Shown here: one piece after another, positions 30,948 to 43,204 of the stretch | How positions within the stretch are numbered: position 1 is the first letter of the stretch | Layout of the letters: each line of letters begins with the position of its first letter | Origin: Pachyseris speciosa | Taxonomy: Eukaryota > Cnidaria > Anthozoa > Scleractinia > Pachyseridae | NCBI GenBank assembly: GCA_016490735.1 | Contig: JAEMWC010000013.1 | Span: 62,001-126,000, forward strand | DNA: 64,000 nt | Direction of reading: 5' to 3' | Made by a program: the position numbers and the translations under genes | The notes under the pieces: generated by a model | Databases searched by the model: none | What the model was told of the DNA's origin: nothing | Seen by the model: only the letters and a program-made list of their open reading frames with translations

Positions 30948-31268
30948 CTGAAATGTAGATACATACATTTTACCTTGACGCCATTGGCTAGGTAATCGTG
31001 CACATACTCATGACCTTACACTGTACATATGAACTATCAATATTACTCAACTCAACAATGATTGATCATACAAAAATAATGCAGTAGTGGCCCTTTTGTT
31101 TACTTTTCTTGTGAGAAATACTCTGTCTCATAAAACAAACCATAAAAAAATACATTACCAGTCAAACAGCTAATGGCAAGTTTAGTCCACATTATTTTTC
31201 CTACAAAAGACACTAAACAACTAGAATTTGGGATATTGACAAATTATCAAACATTGCCCAATACTCAC

Positions 31269-31465
31269 TTGAACCAAACATAGATGATCAAGCTCTCCAG
31301 CCATTTCTTGTTGTAAATGACCTTTAAGAGAGCTTCCATTGCTTTTGACCCCTTCTCTAGGATCGGTTTGTCTGTCTCTGATGCCACGAGCAGGCCATGA
31401 GAGCATTGTCCGTCGTGCCATTCACGCTCACCAACCACGTGGTGAAGAACCCCCAGCCACATGTT
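31269..31465 (-). pseudogene. DDE transposase exon (LHHVVGEREW)
   Basis: Acceptor AG 31467-31466, donor GT 31268-31267. Encodes MWLGVLHHVVGEREW, C..GLL and LEKGSKAMEALLKVIYNKKW. Typical of the region after the DDE core of Kolobok-like/THAP-linked transposases in fish and cnidarians (memory). Intact in frame. Confidence 0.65.
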
Positions 31466-33329
31466 CTGTGGGAAATTGGCAATTGCAAGATATGTGATTT
31501 CAAGAAAAGGAGAATATACATTTACAGTTGCTTCTTGGGGATGTTGGTTGAAACCCTGCTAATGGTATAAAAAATTTTCTTCAAATTAAAAATTTATTTG
31601 ATGTCATCCATAAGTTGTCCGTCTTTGGTCTGTTTTGAACTTTCTATTACTATTTCACTAAAGCTTCAACTGTGAAACACTTGTTGATCCTTCTGAGAGT
31701 AAAAAATGTGACCTCTCACGCGAAAACGTACACTAACGGCTGTTCGTTTGCACAGCAAAACGCACAGCTACTGAACGAATGACAAACGGATGGCCAAACC
31801 GGTTGACACGGTTATGATGAACGGCTAAACGGCTGTAGAAAAATTTTGAACGGTTCAAGTGAATGGCTAAACGATCAAACAATCATTATTTTCCATCCAA
31901 CATCGTGTTTGTCAAACATAAACGTCGTTGCGTAGCTAAAACGGACAAACAATGTTTGACCAAACGCCGATTTCGAAGTTATGTAGTTCATTTGGATACT
32001 TTTCGCCGGCTTTGCACTCTTTGTTGCTTGGGGTGGCTAAGCTATTGATCAATTTTGTTCGCAACGCGAAAAATGTAATCATCGAAATAAAACATGGCAA
32101 ACCATTTCAATGCAAAGTCGAGAGGCGGCTAAACGATCATTTAGCCAGGGCTTCAACGGAGAACAGCTACATAAAATAATTATTTTTCGAATGGATCACT
32201 GAGAACGGTTGAATGGGCAAAGACAATAATAATTATTTTGAATCGACAATCGGATTGCTTTTACACGAAGCTACAAAAAACATTGAGGCGATGTTTTAAA
32301 ACTCAGAACGTTTTAAAGCTCGAAAATGAAACATTACTACATATATTTCTCGTTAATGTCTACCAGTAACAAAGGTACAGGGAACTACCTTTATTTTAGG
32401 ACGACGAAACCATCTCTTTGTGTTAATAAGAACGGCGAGCGGTGTTTATACTTACCGCATAACATTTGCAATAAGCTCATTTGCATACGCAACGCAGTGT
32501 TTGATATTTACAAACGGTATAATATAACGCAACGCTCAGTTCGAATCAAATATACAAAGGTCTTATCGAACCACACTTTGATCTCTTCAATATGTTTGCG
32601 CCGAGATTTTCGAATTATGATCTTCACGACACCAATAGACTGCGAGCGGTAGCAGTCCCTTTCTTGCCACAAATCGATCTCTCGAGTCTCACAACACAAA
32701 AGCGAAGAGGAGCGAGCTGTCCAGGCAGTGAAGCGGCTGAGCGAGCGACGAAATCGCGAGATTTCTGAAAGTAATTTCCCGTTGCACAGACAACGGATAA
32801 TTTCGATTGGCTAATCAGACAATGCACGCTGTCTGGAGAAGTCGCTTTACAACCTGTTGACAGACAAAACAAAACAGAGCAGACAGTAATTTGGGATTTT
32901 CGGTTCTGTAGAAGAATGTTTGATGCAAAGGATGCAAGCGCGTTCTGTTCAATTTTGGTTGTAGCACCGTTGAAAAGCATAATCGACGAACAGGTAAAAT
33001 CAAATGATTTTAGCGATTGTAGATTCTTGGTGGACTTGGGAAGCCGAGTGCAATAATTATGCGAAATTCTTGAGTGCGAAATGCGATTCACATGCTTTTA
33101 TCGGATATCATCTTTGTTTGACTAGACTTTGGTAATATGCGGCTGGATTCGTAGCCATTCGAGAGGTTGTATAATCTATTATTTGCTTTGAACGGGTACC
33201 CGGACTAATGTTTATAGGACTGAGTGTCTTTTCTGACGAAAATTGCACAATGACAACCGCACAATTCGAAATTATTTTCAGCAGCAATAATTCAGACAGG
33301 TTAAATACTCTTGAACCAACCTGCACCAT
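31466..33329. other. Transposase intron, no gene seen
   Basis: 31,690-32,230 is rich in CGGCTAAACG/GAACGGTT words. 32,620-33,100 is GC-richer with an open minus frame judged non-coding. Confidence 0.35.
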
Positions 33330-35010
33330 ATACACACAGGGTGCAGAGGAGTTCTGTTCGATCGTACACGACAAAGTCTCACCTCGTTAATTCCAAAATA
33401 TGTTTACTTTGTACGATAAAGTTTGTCGAAATGAAATCCTTCTGATTTGTTTATGTTTTCTGCTTCCATATCCTTCTATATCCACCGATCTTGTCTCTCT
33501 CGTATGGCTTTCCGCCATGTTTACTTGCATATACCGCGTCGAGCTGACGCTGGCCGCGGGCGCATATGATCTTTACCCGAAGGGCAACGAATAAGCTTCG
33601 GAAATCGGAAAGCGAAGCTTTCCGAACGAGGCACGAAATGCCGAGTAAAAGAAGAGTAAAGGGAGGAAACAAGCGTCACGTGACTAGTTCGATGTGAACC
33701 GCAGTAACTGGTGACGGAAGTGGGCAGTGACCGGAAACGGGAGAGTAATCTCCCGTTGGGGAAGGATAAAAACATGGCAAGTTTGTCTTTCAAAACGCCA
33801 GCTCCACTCAAGGAAAACCAATCGGAGGCAAAAAAAAAAAAAAAAAAAAACCAAACCGTCCACCAGGGAAACACAAATTGAGCTCGACACACTAGATAGC
33901 CAGCAAATACTAACAACACGTTTATTCTACGAGGTCACAACATATACCCTTCAAACAATAGCTAACTAATAATTAATTCTCACGCTTGGACAATTCTCAG
34001 CAAACCTTCGAGCATCTAAGTCTCCTCCTTTTCTGAAAACGTCCGACGCATGTGTCGAATGTTCACTTGTCTATGACATGATCTCGAATATAGTGTAACC
34101 GCATGCTGACGAAGCCGACAAACAAACTGATCAACGGTTTCACTGATTTCCTGTGCAATCTGCAGAAACATGTGCCTCTCAAACGGAACGTTTGCCTTTG
34201 GAACGAGGTAGTCATCAAGTGTCTGTGAAACCAGTGCTTCTGACGAACCGACACAGAAGGGAAACAGAAACGCTTCCAAGACCTCCCGACTCGCTAGTTG
34301 AACCACTAGCGTTAGCTCCGCTCATCTCGCCGCCGCTTATAAACCGCCGTTGAAAAGAGAAAAATCTCAGTCGACAAATACCTCCACGAAACCGCGAGTG
34401 AAAAAGAACGATCCTTGTCGCTTACTGTAGAGCCCCGAAACACAAATAGAGACCGCCAGCGAGTACTTCCAACACGTTTATTCTTCGAGGTCACAACACG
34501 CTATACGTCATTTCCGTCACCAGTTGTTGCGGTGCACATTGAACGAAAGCGGTGTGATGAGGCCCTAAATCTCCTTTGCCAAAAATGTTAGTTTTCCGAC
34601 CGTTTCAACAGAATTCTTGTTCAATTTGGCTAAAAAGTGAAAATTCCAAACCATATACGAAAAATGATGCCTTTTCATTGAATTTCGTGTTAGTTACAGG
34701 GAATCGAAAAATTGAGCCTAAATCGGTCTCCTCCCTTTACTCTTCTTGTACTGTAAGCCAACCTTTTGTAACCGTGCGCGCCCACAGCACTTTGGTCCGC
34801 GGTACATGCAAATAAACATTGCTGAAACCGTGCCAGAAAGAGAGAAGATCGGGGGATATAGAAGGATATGGAAGCAGAAAACATTTACAAATCAGAAGGA
34901 TTTCATTTCGACAAACTTTATCGTACAAAGTAAACATATTTTGGAATTAACAAGGTGAGACTTTGTCGTGTACGATCGAACAGAACTCCTCTGTACCCTG
35001 TGTATACATT
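33330..35010. mobile_element. Foldback element around a gag remnant
   Basis: Arms 33,330-33,560 and about 34,790-35,010 are inverted copies (GAGTTCTGTTCGATCGTACA and complement). An inner pair lies at about 33,700 and 34,510-34,550. Direct copies of AACACGTTTATTCTxCGAGG at about 33,920 and 34,470 could be remnants of LTR ends. Confidence 0.5.
34016..34306 (-). pseudogene. Gypsy-type gag fragment
   Basis: Minus-strand frame with DDYLVPKANVPFERHMF and ETVDQFVCRLRQHAV, the capsid-domain signature of metazoan Gypsy elements (memory). 96 residues, no pol nearby; a dead fragment inside the foldback. Confidence 0.6.
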
Positions 35011-35023
35011 ATCCTAGCTGTAC

Positions 35024-35131
35024 CTTCAATTTGACTAAATCGCCATCTGCTTGTTGACAACAGAACCAGAAATGGTTTCGTATGGGCTCAACCCAGTCAC
35101 GGATGACGGAACAGTCTTTTAAATTGGCAGC
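35024..35131 (-). pseudogene. DDE transposase exon (NHFWFCC)
   Basis: AG/GT bounded 108-bp exon encoding AANLKDCSVIRDWVEPIRNH, FWFCCQQADGD. NHFWxCC is a hallmark of the family. It follows the small exon 35290-35336. Confidence 0.65.
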
Positions 35132-35289
35132 CTGTTGAAATAATTTTCTGGAATTTCAGTTTCATGAAGTAATCAAGACTACTTCAGATGGTAACTTTAT
35201 AAAAAAAGCCACAGTAAATAAGTAATACAACATTTTAAGTCTTTCAGACAGCTTACAACTTAGTACACTAAAACATGAATATCACTCAC

Positions 35290-35336
35290 CTCAATGTCAA
35301 GATCATGAATCAACTCTTTGAGATCAACATTTTGTG
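35290..35336 (-). pseudogene. DDE transposase small exon
   Basis: 47-bp exon between TTCTCAG and GTGAGT, encoding QNVDLKELIHDLDIE. Identified mainly by splice signals and position. Confidence 0.4.
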
Positions 35337-35477
35337 CTGAGAAGAAACAGAGAATATGAATTAGGGCATAATGATGAAGGCTGCCCATACATTGCATACA
35401 TGAAACTGTTTAGCATTTACGTACAGTTGAGAAATCAAACAAAGTTTCCCTACATGGTACACTGTAAGAAATGGAAG

Positions 35478-35612
35478 AATGGTAATGGTAATGGATTTGT
35501 ATACCGCACATTATCACGAAGTTTCATGGCGGCTTACAATTCTTCTCTAGGGTGAGATCGGACATCAGCCTGTAAAGGTGCCTCTGGCAGCCACTATCAG
35601 TCCATATTTTGA
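35478..35612 (+). repeat. SINE 3' domain fragment
   Basis: ATGGTAATGGTAATGGATTT...CATGGCGGCTTACAATTC matches the body at 30,330-30,460; 5'-truncated. Confidence 0.6.
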
Positions 35613-36009
35613 GAAAGCACTTCAGTGTTGAAACAGAAGTAAGGTTGACTCCAAGAATATCTGATGGGAGCCATCATACTACTAGTAGTACTGTCATACT
35701 AAAAAATTACTTTTGCTGCTAGCTACAGTGTCGTATGTATGTAACATGGCAGTCAACTGAAGCTGACCACGTACAATCTCGGAAAAAACTCGAGACAATT
35801 GAACCAGAAGCCAGTTACCCCCATCCTCATTCAATGCTGTTTGAGTCTAAAAACCAACACATACAATGCTTGTGTTCTTCAAAACAACATTAAAAGATGG
35901 AAGGGGGCAAAACAGCCATTCATTCAGCAACGGTTTTAATTTCAGTGAGGGTGACAGGAAAAATTGGCCTTTTTTCCAACTTTTCTCAAATAGTTTTGTT
36001 CGAAGTTGT

Positions 36010-36806
36010 AGAATGATTATTTAAAACTGATACCTTTCATGTCTCTCGTACCAATGCCTTAATGGAAGTTGAGGCATCAGTAACAAGATGCTTGATCTTC
36101 CGCACACCCTTTAGCCTCTGCAACAGTCTTGAGGGAGTCAGTTTCTCCATGGCTGTCGACTTGCCTCTTGTCTCCCTTTTGTCGACAACCTCAAGGTCAA
36201 CTACCACTTTCGACGATTCTTCCATAAGGGAATATACATAATACTGAGCAGAGTGTTCTGGTGAGTCATTTCTCCCATCCCCTGACAAAGTTACTCCTGA
36301 GGATGCAAAATGCTCGTGGATTGCACTTTTTACGTCACTCCACAGGTTTTGAATAGCAGGGAAACAGTAAAGTTTTTGAATTCTATAAAACAGTTTCAGA
36401 GATTATCCCCAAACCAAGGAACTTGGCCGGCAGGTGAAATTTCTGGAAATTGATCCTACTTAACAAAATGGCAGCTACCAGCTGTACCTTGTTCACATAA
36501 ACTTTTTGGTTGTTTTTTGTGGACAGCACTTCTGATGACGCCCAGGTTCCTGAATGCCCACTGAAACACCACAACAGCACCCGATATTGACTGATGGACA
36601 AAGACAGGAGCACTGCATGTTCTGCAAGAGTCTGGCATTAGCTCATTTAGTTTTTTTTCTGTATCAGTAACCAAAGACTTGCTTGTTTTGGAGAGCTCCA
36701 CTTCTCTTTTTACCTTTTCTTCCTTTTTCCCATAAACTTCTTCCAGCTTACTTTGAAGAGTTTCCTCACCACTCATGGTAGGCTGTTTTATCTGATTCAG
36801 GATCAA
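36010..36806 (-). pseudogene. DDE transposase core exon(s), frameshifted
   Basis: Starts with a charged coiled-coil-like segment (LQSKLEEVYGKKEEKVKREV). A CxxC zinc knuckle follows (SCRTCSAP), then in a second frame VYVNKVQLVAAILLS and AKFLGLGIIS, and in a third LYCFPAIQNLW and SGDGRNDSPEHSAQYYVYSL. Then EVVDKRE and HLVTDASTSIKAL. The GDGRxDSPxxSAxYxxY block with the later VTDAS is the catalytic core with putative first and second acidic residues. Breaks at about 36,560 and 36,380. Confidence 0.65.
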
Positions 36807-37205
36807 AAAATGTCAATGTTGCATCTTCATCTGCATTTTCGTGAGCATCCATCATGTCAACCACAAAGTATTCCCTTTTGAGAATAAAAAAGTGAAGTCT
36901 GAATAGCAGTGAGTGGGGTGCTCACAGTGTGCATTGAAAGAGGGACCTCATCATTACCTAGTTAACAAAAACATTTCAAATTTGCCTGTTACTGGAGTCC
37001 TTGGAAATTATTGTGACCAAACGAACTGCAAAAGAGTGGACATAAGAATGTGTTTGTTTAAAGAACACCAAACAATACCCCTTTGATAGCAAATTATTTT
37101 CTTTTCAATCAAAAATAGAGACCACCAAATGTAGTTTTCCATGATCCTATCATAAAAGTAACATTCATATCATGTACAAACTGAAACACTAGAAACTACA
37201 GTACT

Positions 37206-37230
37206 GGGTTAGGGTTTAGGGTTAGGGTTA
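37206..37230 (+). repeat. Interstitial TTAGGG repeat
   Basis: GGGTTAGGGTTTAGGGTTAG plus one more unit: four near-perfect telomere-type hexamers in an intron. Confidence 0.8.
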
Positions 37231-37264
37231 GTTTATGTACTGTGTAAGTCAAGGGTAAAATTAC

Positions 37265-37415
37265 ATACTCGTTATATTATGTATCAGCAGATGTGGGATC
37301 TAGTAGAGATTCGTATCCACTTTTGTCCTATGTGACACTATCAGTATCACTGTCACTCTCCTCCTCACTAGTTGTGTCATCGTCGAGGTCAATCAATATC
37401 CTGGACAATCTGTGA
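37265..37415 (-). pseudogene. DDE transposase acidic exon (probable)
   Basis: After TTTCACAG the frame reads DDDTTSEEESDSDTDSVT then a stop, then DKSGYESLL. Such Asp/Ser-rich linkers precede the core in this family; weak support. Confidence 0.35.
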
Positions 37416-37706
37416 AATTCAGTGGCAACATGCACAATGAGTAATTTTGAAATTCAAGACAGCAACTGCAGTGATGCCTACCAAAAGTCGTGTTTCCTTT
37501 GTCTAATATTTGCACTTGTTTACCCACAATGTAGTGGTTACCACATGTGTAAGAAAAAAAAGTAACCATGTCTCTGATCACCAGCTATGACCAGGCATAT
37601 GACATGTACAAAGTAACAACTGTGGGAAGCTCACCTCATTGATATTCATTGCAAACTATATTATCACCATCTCAAAAGTTGCCTTCCTCAGGGTAATAAA
37701 TCTAAC

Positions 37707-37863
37707 CTGTCAACAAATTCCTGTTCGTCATCACTGTCAACATGAGTTGGTGCATGAACATCCACACTGCCAACAAATGGGTTGCTCTCGTTACCAATTC
37801 TAGATTGGGAAAAGGGACCTTCCATGTCTACATGCCCCTCATCAACTTCCATATCCCCAGCCT
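37707..37863 (-). pseudogene. DDE transposase acidic exon
   Basis: GTGCAG acceptor and GTTAGA donor. Encodes AGDMEVDEGHVDMEGPF and THVDSDDEQEFVDR. Acidic linker, no domain recognised. Confidence 0.45.
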
Positions 37864-38783
37864 CTGCACTATGCAAACCAGTTATGTTTACAATACTGGA
37901 AAAAAGTATATACATGATACAAGTTATCAAATAAATGTTATATAGCAAAGTAAATTAAAGTTAGGGCTAATATGGCAAATAAATAATACTAGTATATTGA
38001 ATTACAAAAATTTCATCTCTATTGTAACAATGACACCCGGATGGCCATGTAATAAACCAGATTTAACTATGAAAGAAACTACACTTTATTCGGCCGCCAT
38101 GACACCCGGAAAGCATGGCCCACACACAAAACACCATGATCCTTTGCACGTTTACAGTATCCGAGAACTTCCGCCAACACAACTTCCGGTAGACAATACT
38201 ATTGATACATTACATCTATCCACACTTGGAGTAAGGAAAATGTGAAAACGTTCTGCTATTTCAGTTCACTATTTACCTGACAGAAGCTTCCATGTGGGAC
38301 GATGGTCCCTGTTTTCTTGTTTTCTTAGCTGGTGAAGAGCAGAACTAAGGAGCAACTATGCGTAAATGAAAAAATGAAAACACTGTGTGCAAAAGGAATT
38401 GTTCATGTTGTAGTTCAATCTTTTTTTGGTTCAATGTTTAATTCATTTTATGTATGATAGTGAGTACAAAACAAAGGAAAATAAAATTGAACCACAACAT
38501 TTCTGTTACAAGGATGATCAGATAATGCGAAATTTCTTTCATTGAAAGTAAAGCGTGAAGATAAGTGCCAGAGAAATTACAACTCACCTGAACTACAATC
38601 GAGAACAGGTAAACTGTCGTCCTGCATACCAACATCGGCATTGTCATTGTCCTCCGCTCTGATAGTTGGGCACGAACTACAACCAGAGAAAGCGAGAAGT
38701 TGACTAAAATTACTGTGGATAACTTCAATATCACGTTTGACACGAGAAGCGATTTCCGAACACAGCATTGAAATGTGACTTAC

Positions 38784-38938
38784 TGAAGTAAAAGCTCAGC
38801 AAACTCGCTATCGGTTAGCTTGGCATATCCCAAGGAATTCTTTCTGATCCTCCAGTGTTTACGGACTGACTCTCTGAGATACACAACTTTCAGAGGCTCT
38901 GGCCTCCGAGGTCTTCCACCGCGATTCTTCTTCTACAT
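38784..38938 (-). pseudogene. DDE transposase first exon
   Basis: The ATG at 38938 is followed at once by an in-frame TAG, then RGGRPRRPEPLKVVYLRESV and RKNSLGYAKLTDSEFAELLL to a GTAAGT donor. N-terminal basic plus 'RES...W..RK..LG..SD..FA..LL' block typical of the family. The codon-2 stop suggests inactivation unless another start is used. Confidence 0.5.
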
Positions 38939-39527
38939 CGTCAGCCTCTCGGTTGTTCAAACGATCCAAAAACGTTCAAAAGTACGTTTGCCAGCGAAAT
39001 ATCCACTTTTTAGTGAAGAATAATAATAATACTATGGATTACAAATTACAACTGTTTAAAATCCTGCGAAGATGGCTTAGATTCAAAACCGATTTCATAT
39101 CCAGTCATCGAACGACGGACAAAATGAAGGTTTCGGGCGCTTACCATTTGCCAGAGAATCCGGATGGAATGACCGTTGAATAATGGTAAGCGATTTTCCG
39201 AATTTACTGACCAACCGGATGAGATTGGAGCTTACCATTTACTGCAAGGCGTACCGTCATGCGCACTCACTCGTTCTGGCGCAAAAGGACCTGGAAACGG
39301 AACGGTTCGGTCAAATGGTAAGCAATTTTCCGAAATTCCGTTCCGAATGGGAAAAGAGGACTACCTCTGGAGGTTGTCCACAATTTCCGAAAAGATTTTC
39401 CGGAAAATTACCTTACCATTTGACTTCAAACCGAAATTTCCGGATTTTTCTGACAAATGGTAAGCACCCTTCGTATCATACGAAACCTCGGGTTATGCGC
39501 GCGTTGCATTTTGGTAGACAGAGCCTT

Positions 39528-40411
39528 TGGGCGTTTTCCATTTACCAAGAAAAATTCCGGTTGGGATGTAAATGGCACACATGTTTTTGGTTCGTTCCAA
39601 TGGAAAATTTCCGAAATAAATGGAACTTCTGAAAAGGTACTCCTGTTTTCCCGTTGGAAACTTTCCGATGGAAAATGCGTGTTCCATTTACGAAGTTTCA
39701 CAAGGTTTCACCAGTTCCAGGTCTTTCACGGCCATATCTTTGGTAAGATAGTTTTATGCGAATGCCCCGTGTGTCATGGTCTAGCACCCGATCTTCATAC
39801 GTTAATGAATCACAATTGTGAGATGTATGCCAATGGTGAGCAGAATTTATTGAATAAAACATTAAATTTTGCCCAAGGGTTCTTTGAGTAAGCTTATTCC
39901 GATTGTTTCCTGCGTAATACTTTGCATCTGAAATTAAACAATGTCTTTCGATATTTTCCTTTCACAGTAGGCGTTTTAAGTGCGGCTTTGCCATACAACC
40001 AATAAGAGTATCGCTGAGGAATCCTCCAGTGGTTTCATTTCCCTGCACTAAGCTTCAAGGGTCCAGCCTCGAGTCGCCCTGAAGTGGCTTGTAAAAATTA
40101 ATATTCATCGATGAAATATTGTGGCAATATATTTTTGAAAAACCCTTTCGTTTCGGCGATGACCGCGCCTCATATAAGCTGCAACCGCTGCGAGGATAGG
40201 AGTGTCATCATCGTCTTCTCAATTTAAAAGACCTTCGTACATAGACAATTCTACAGTTTCGTTTAAGACATCTTTGTTGCCATTTGGAAGTTAAGCGGGA
40301 AAGTGTGGAGCCTGGGAATGTATGGAACGTTTGTCAAATGGAACACGTTCTTCACCGCTGGTCATTTCCCATCGAAATTTCCGGAATTTTTTGGTAAATG
40401 GAAAACGCCCT
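39528..40411. mobile_element. ~880-bp MITE with GGGCGTTTTCCATTTACC ends
   Basis: Perfect-looking inverted ends (GGGCGTTTTCCATTTACCAA / complement at 40,392-40,411). Sequences before and after (39,130-39,480; 40,680-40,830) are rich in AAATGGTAAG..CGAAATTTCCGG and belong to related elements. Confidence 0.55.
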
Positions 40412-41063
40412 TTAAAACCTTTCGTCTCGCTGTTGAACTTGCAAACAATCATATTAACACTTCTGTCTACATATTAGTAGTTCAGACCTCATAAACACAA
40501 GTGGGCAAAAATTTCGGTTTGAATTTCCGAAATACTCAGGTGTCAAATGGAACGGTTTTTTCCACTTCAGTAAACCGGTCTGGCACGCAGATTCCGCCAT
40601 CTTGCCTTCGACATCTGACAGCAAAGGAAACTGGGGGAGGCGAGTGTCTCACCGAAATGAAATGCCAAATGGAACAGAAAATTTCCCGGTAATTCCGATA
40701 TTTCGGGAAAATGGACAACCTCGAGAGGTTGACCAAAATTTTCGAGATGAACTTTCCGGAAATTATCGTTCCATTTAGCTCTGAACCGAAAATTCTGAAA
40801 ATTTTTGACCAAATGGATCGCGCCCAAGGTGAATCGTTATTTTAGTGTTCGTGATGTTAACATGGCGGCCTTGTTTTGTGCAACCTCGTCCCCAGGGTCT
40901 TCCGAGAGGTACTACTAAATTTAGCTTGCACTTGAACAGAAACGCTGGAAGTGAGCTTTGTGGATGAAACTCGACGAAGAACCAAGTGGATATTTAGACT
41001 CAGCCGACATCCGGACGAGTAATTTTATATAGCGAAAATAACGGAATCTAAAAATATTTTTGA
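40412..41063. repeat. Dispersed repeat fragments
   Basis: 40,425-40,500 carries the TTGCAAACATTC..ATTAACAC..CATATTAGT..TTCAGAC family also at 43,522, 43,888 and 53,935. 40,940-40,985 carries GGAAGTGAGCTTTGTGGATG seen again at 44,050 and 54,130. Confidence 0.5.
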
Positions 41064-42640
41064 GTGGCGCCATCTCGTCTAGCCCGTTTTAAACACAAGT
41101 TTGCATTGAGAAATATTCTTCGTTTTACTAAACGCATCACTCTGACTCTTGCCATTACTTCAGAGAGTTTTAATTTTAAATATTCAAAAGCATGGTTTCA
41201 ATGGTTATTTAAGAATTTGCGTTTGACACTGGCAGTAAAAAGCGTAATAAAAAGCATAACACATACGCAGATTGCAGACCCCTTGAGTTTCGTTCTTAGA
41301 TCCACGTACTTTCAGTATGACGGACTGATTTACGAACAGCAAGAAGGAGCAGTCATGGGTTGCCCGGTATCCGCAGTGATAGCTAACCTCTACATGGAGG
41401 GTTTTGAGGAGCAAGCTTTGACATCGACGCCCTGTACACCTAAGATCTGGAAACGCTATGTGGATGACACCTTTACCATCTTAGATCGTGACAAAGTTGA
41501 CTCGTTCTTACAACACCTCAATAGCCAACAACCGACGATCCGTTTCACAATGGAAACTGAGAATGAGAACTCAATTCCCTTCCTTGATACGTTGATCATC
41601 AAGGATTCGAACGGATACCTCTCTACCAGTGTTTACAGAAAGCCTACACACACACTGACCAGTACCTAGCGTATGATTCACACCACCCGCAATCTGTAAA
41701 ACGCGGTATCGTCAAGTGCCTGTACGATCGATCTAAATACCTCATAACAAAACCATCAGTAATCTCTCATGAAAAGAAACACCTCTCGTCGGTCCTTGTT
41801 TCCAACGGTTATCCGTTTTCGTTTGTAAAAAATCTTACGAAAACCAAGGGACGAACAACCACTAAACAACCAGAACCCGAAATTAAATCTACTGTGGTTC
41901 TGCCATACGTCAAAGGCACATCGGAGGCTCTTCGCCGTTGCCTACAACAACAAGGCATACGGACTGTTTTCAGATCTGACACAACACTTAGATCACATCT
42001 AGTGCGACCTAAGGACATTGTCGATCCAGTAAAACAAGACGGAGTAGTCTACAAGATTCCCTGCGAATGTGGTAAGGTTTATATTGGAGAGAAGAGAAGA
42101 TCTATTCACGAATGGATTAAGGAACACGATAGAGACATACGGCTTGCTCGAACCCAATCCTCCGCCGTTTCAGAACATAGTAACGCGACCGGACATTATC
42201 CGCTCTGGGACGAAGTTAAATTTATTGACCGAGACCCGTAGGGTTAAAGAGGCTATTCACATAAGACTTCACCCTAACAACATCAACAGGGACAGTGGAA
42301 TTGAAATTCCTGAAGCGTGGATGCCTACGATCAAACACCACAACAGCCGATCAGTACCAAAGCGGACCGCTGAGGGAACAATTTATAGTCTGAACGACAA
42401 GCCTAAGCGAGGATCGAAACGTACCAATCACCACCAGCCACGGTGCTTCTTATACTCACACGCAGCCAGTCGACACCATCGTCTGATGAAGACCAGCAGT
42501 ATAGCGGTCAAAACCTTTGTGACTCAATCGTGAGACAAAAGATTAACTCAGCTATCAAAAAGCATAATTATAACAGAACCCTGTGGTTTCCCGCAAAAGT
42601 CCGGTATGTTTACAAGATCAAAATCTACCGTTTTTGATTT
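41064..42640 (+). pseudogene. Penelope-like element: reverse transcriptase plus GIY-YIG endonuclease
   Basis: RT part (to 41,669): IYEQQEGAVMGCPVSAVIAN, KRYVDDTFTIL (catalytic YVDD) and IPFLDTLI then YRKPTHT. A frame change at about 41,655 leads into a linker (SVKRGIVKCLYDRSKYL) and a GIY-YIG nuclease: VYKIPCECGKVYIGEKRRS and EHDRDIRLA. A second change at about 42,235 is followed by VKEAIHIRLHPNNINRDSG, the usual PLE C-terminus. 5' truncated (no full thumb/fingers), two frameshifts: inactive. It lies within the P450's first intron, antisense to the host gene. Confidence 0.8.
42483..42514 (+). ncRNA. Hammerhead-ribozyme-like motif of the Penelope element (degenerate)
   Basis: CTGATGA (core) + AGACC stem, loop, GGTC + AAAAC instead of GAAAC. 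PLEs are known to carry hammerhead motifs (Cervera and de la Pena). The lost G suggests it no longer cleaves. Fold not computed. Confidence 0.35.
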
Positions 42641-43204
42641 TGCAGTGGGAATAGTTCGGCTGTAGCGGCCACACGAACGCTTTGTACTTAGATATTACGA
42701 GAATGCCGTTTCATTGCAAACAAGAGGCTACAATTAGCCTAAACTCGGGCTTGCAAAAAACAGTATTGCATCCCTAACTTAGCGCTAAACAAAAGAATAG
42801 AGGGAAGTCTGTCTTTCTTACATCGGACGCATTGTGTTAAGCTTGTGTTAGTCTATTTCTTTAGACCCCTATCAACATATATTCCTCTAAAATACAGCTC
42901 AACCATTGAGAACAGTAATTATAACACTTGTAAAAAATATTTCTAAAAGAACAAGGAAAAGAGAAACAGAAAAAATAAAGCACGTGATATATACCACTAA
43001 AAGACATCGAACCCGGGTTAGCTGCGTCACAGGCAGGAACAATGACCTTAAGGCCACAGAGGTTTATCGTTTTGCAAGGTGATAAAAATAGTGTATTGAT
43101 TCCAAAAAAAAAACTAGGCACACTTGTTTTCGCATGGATAATTATTTGAGAAAGGAAACGCTTATCGAACGATGTAGGATTTTTTCGCATAAACGTTAAT
43201 GGAG
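42641..43204. other. No gene seen
   Basis: Non-coding intron DNA after the Penelope-like element; nothing recognised. Confidence 0.35.

Larger units (their letters stand above)
26765..39530. mobile_element. ~12.7-kb transposon-like interval with TIR-like ends, two genes
   Basis: The motif CTCTGTCTACCAAAATGCAA followed by CGCGCGC occurs at 26,772-26,803 and, inverted and facing it, at 39,497-39,525. Between them are a plus-strand P2X7-like gene at the left and a minus-strand DDE transposase running from 38.9 to 29.4 kb. It has since been invaded by SINEs and a foldback element. That this is one autonomous element (Kolobok-like, by the look of the transposase) is inference. Confidence 0.45.

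Noticed and set aside
32624..33091. 155-codon minus frame
   Set aside because: Low-complexity Ser/Arg/Leu composition, no domain, no splice context; judged chance.
33727..33969. 80-codon frame with poly-Lys
   Set aside because: Created by an A-rich tract within a foldback element.
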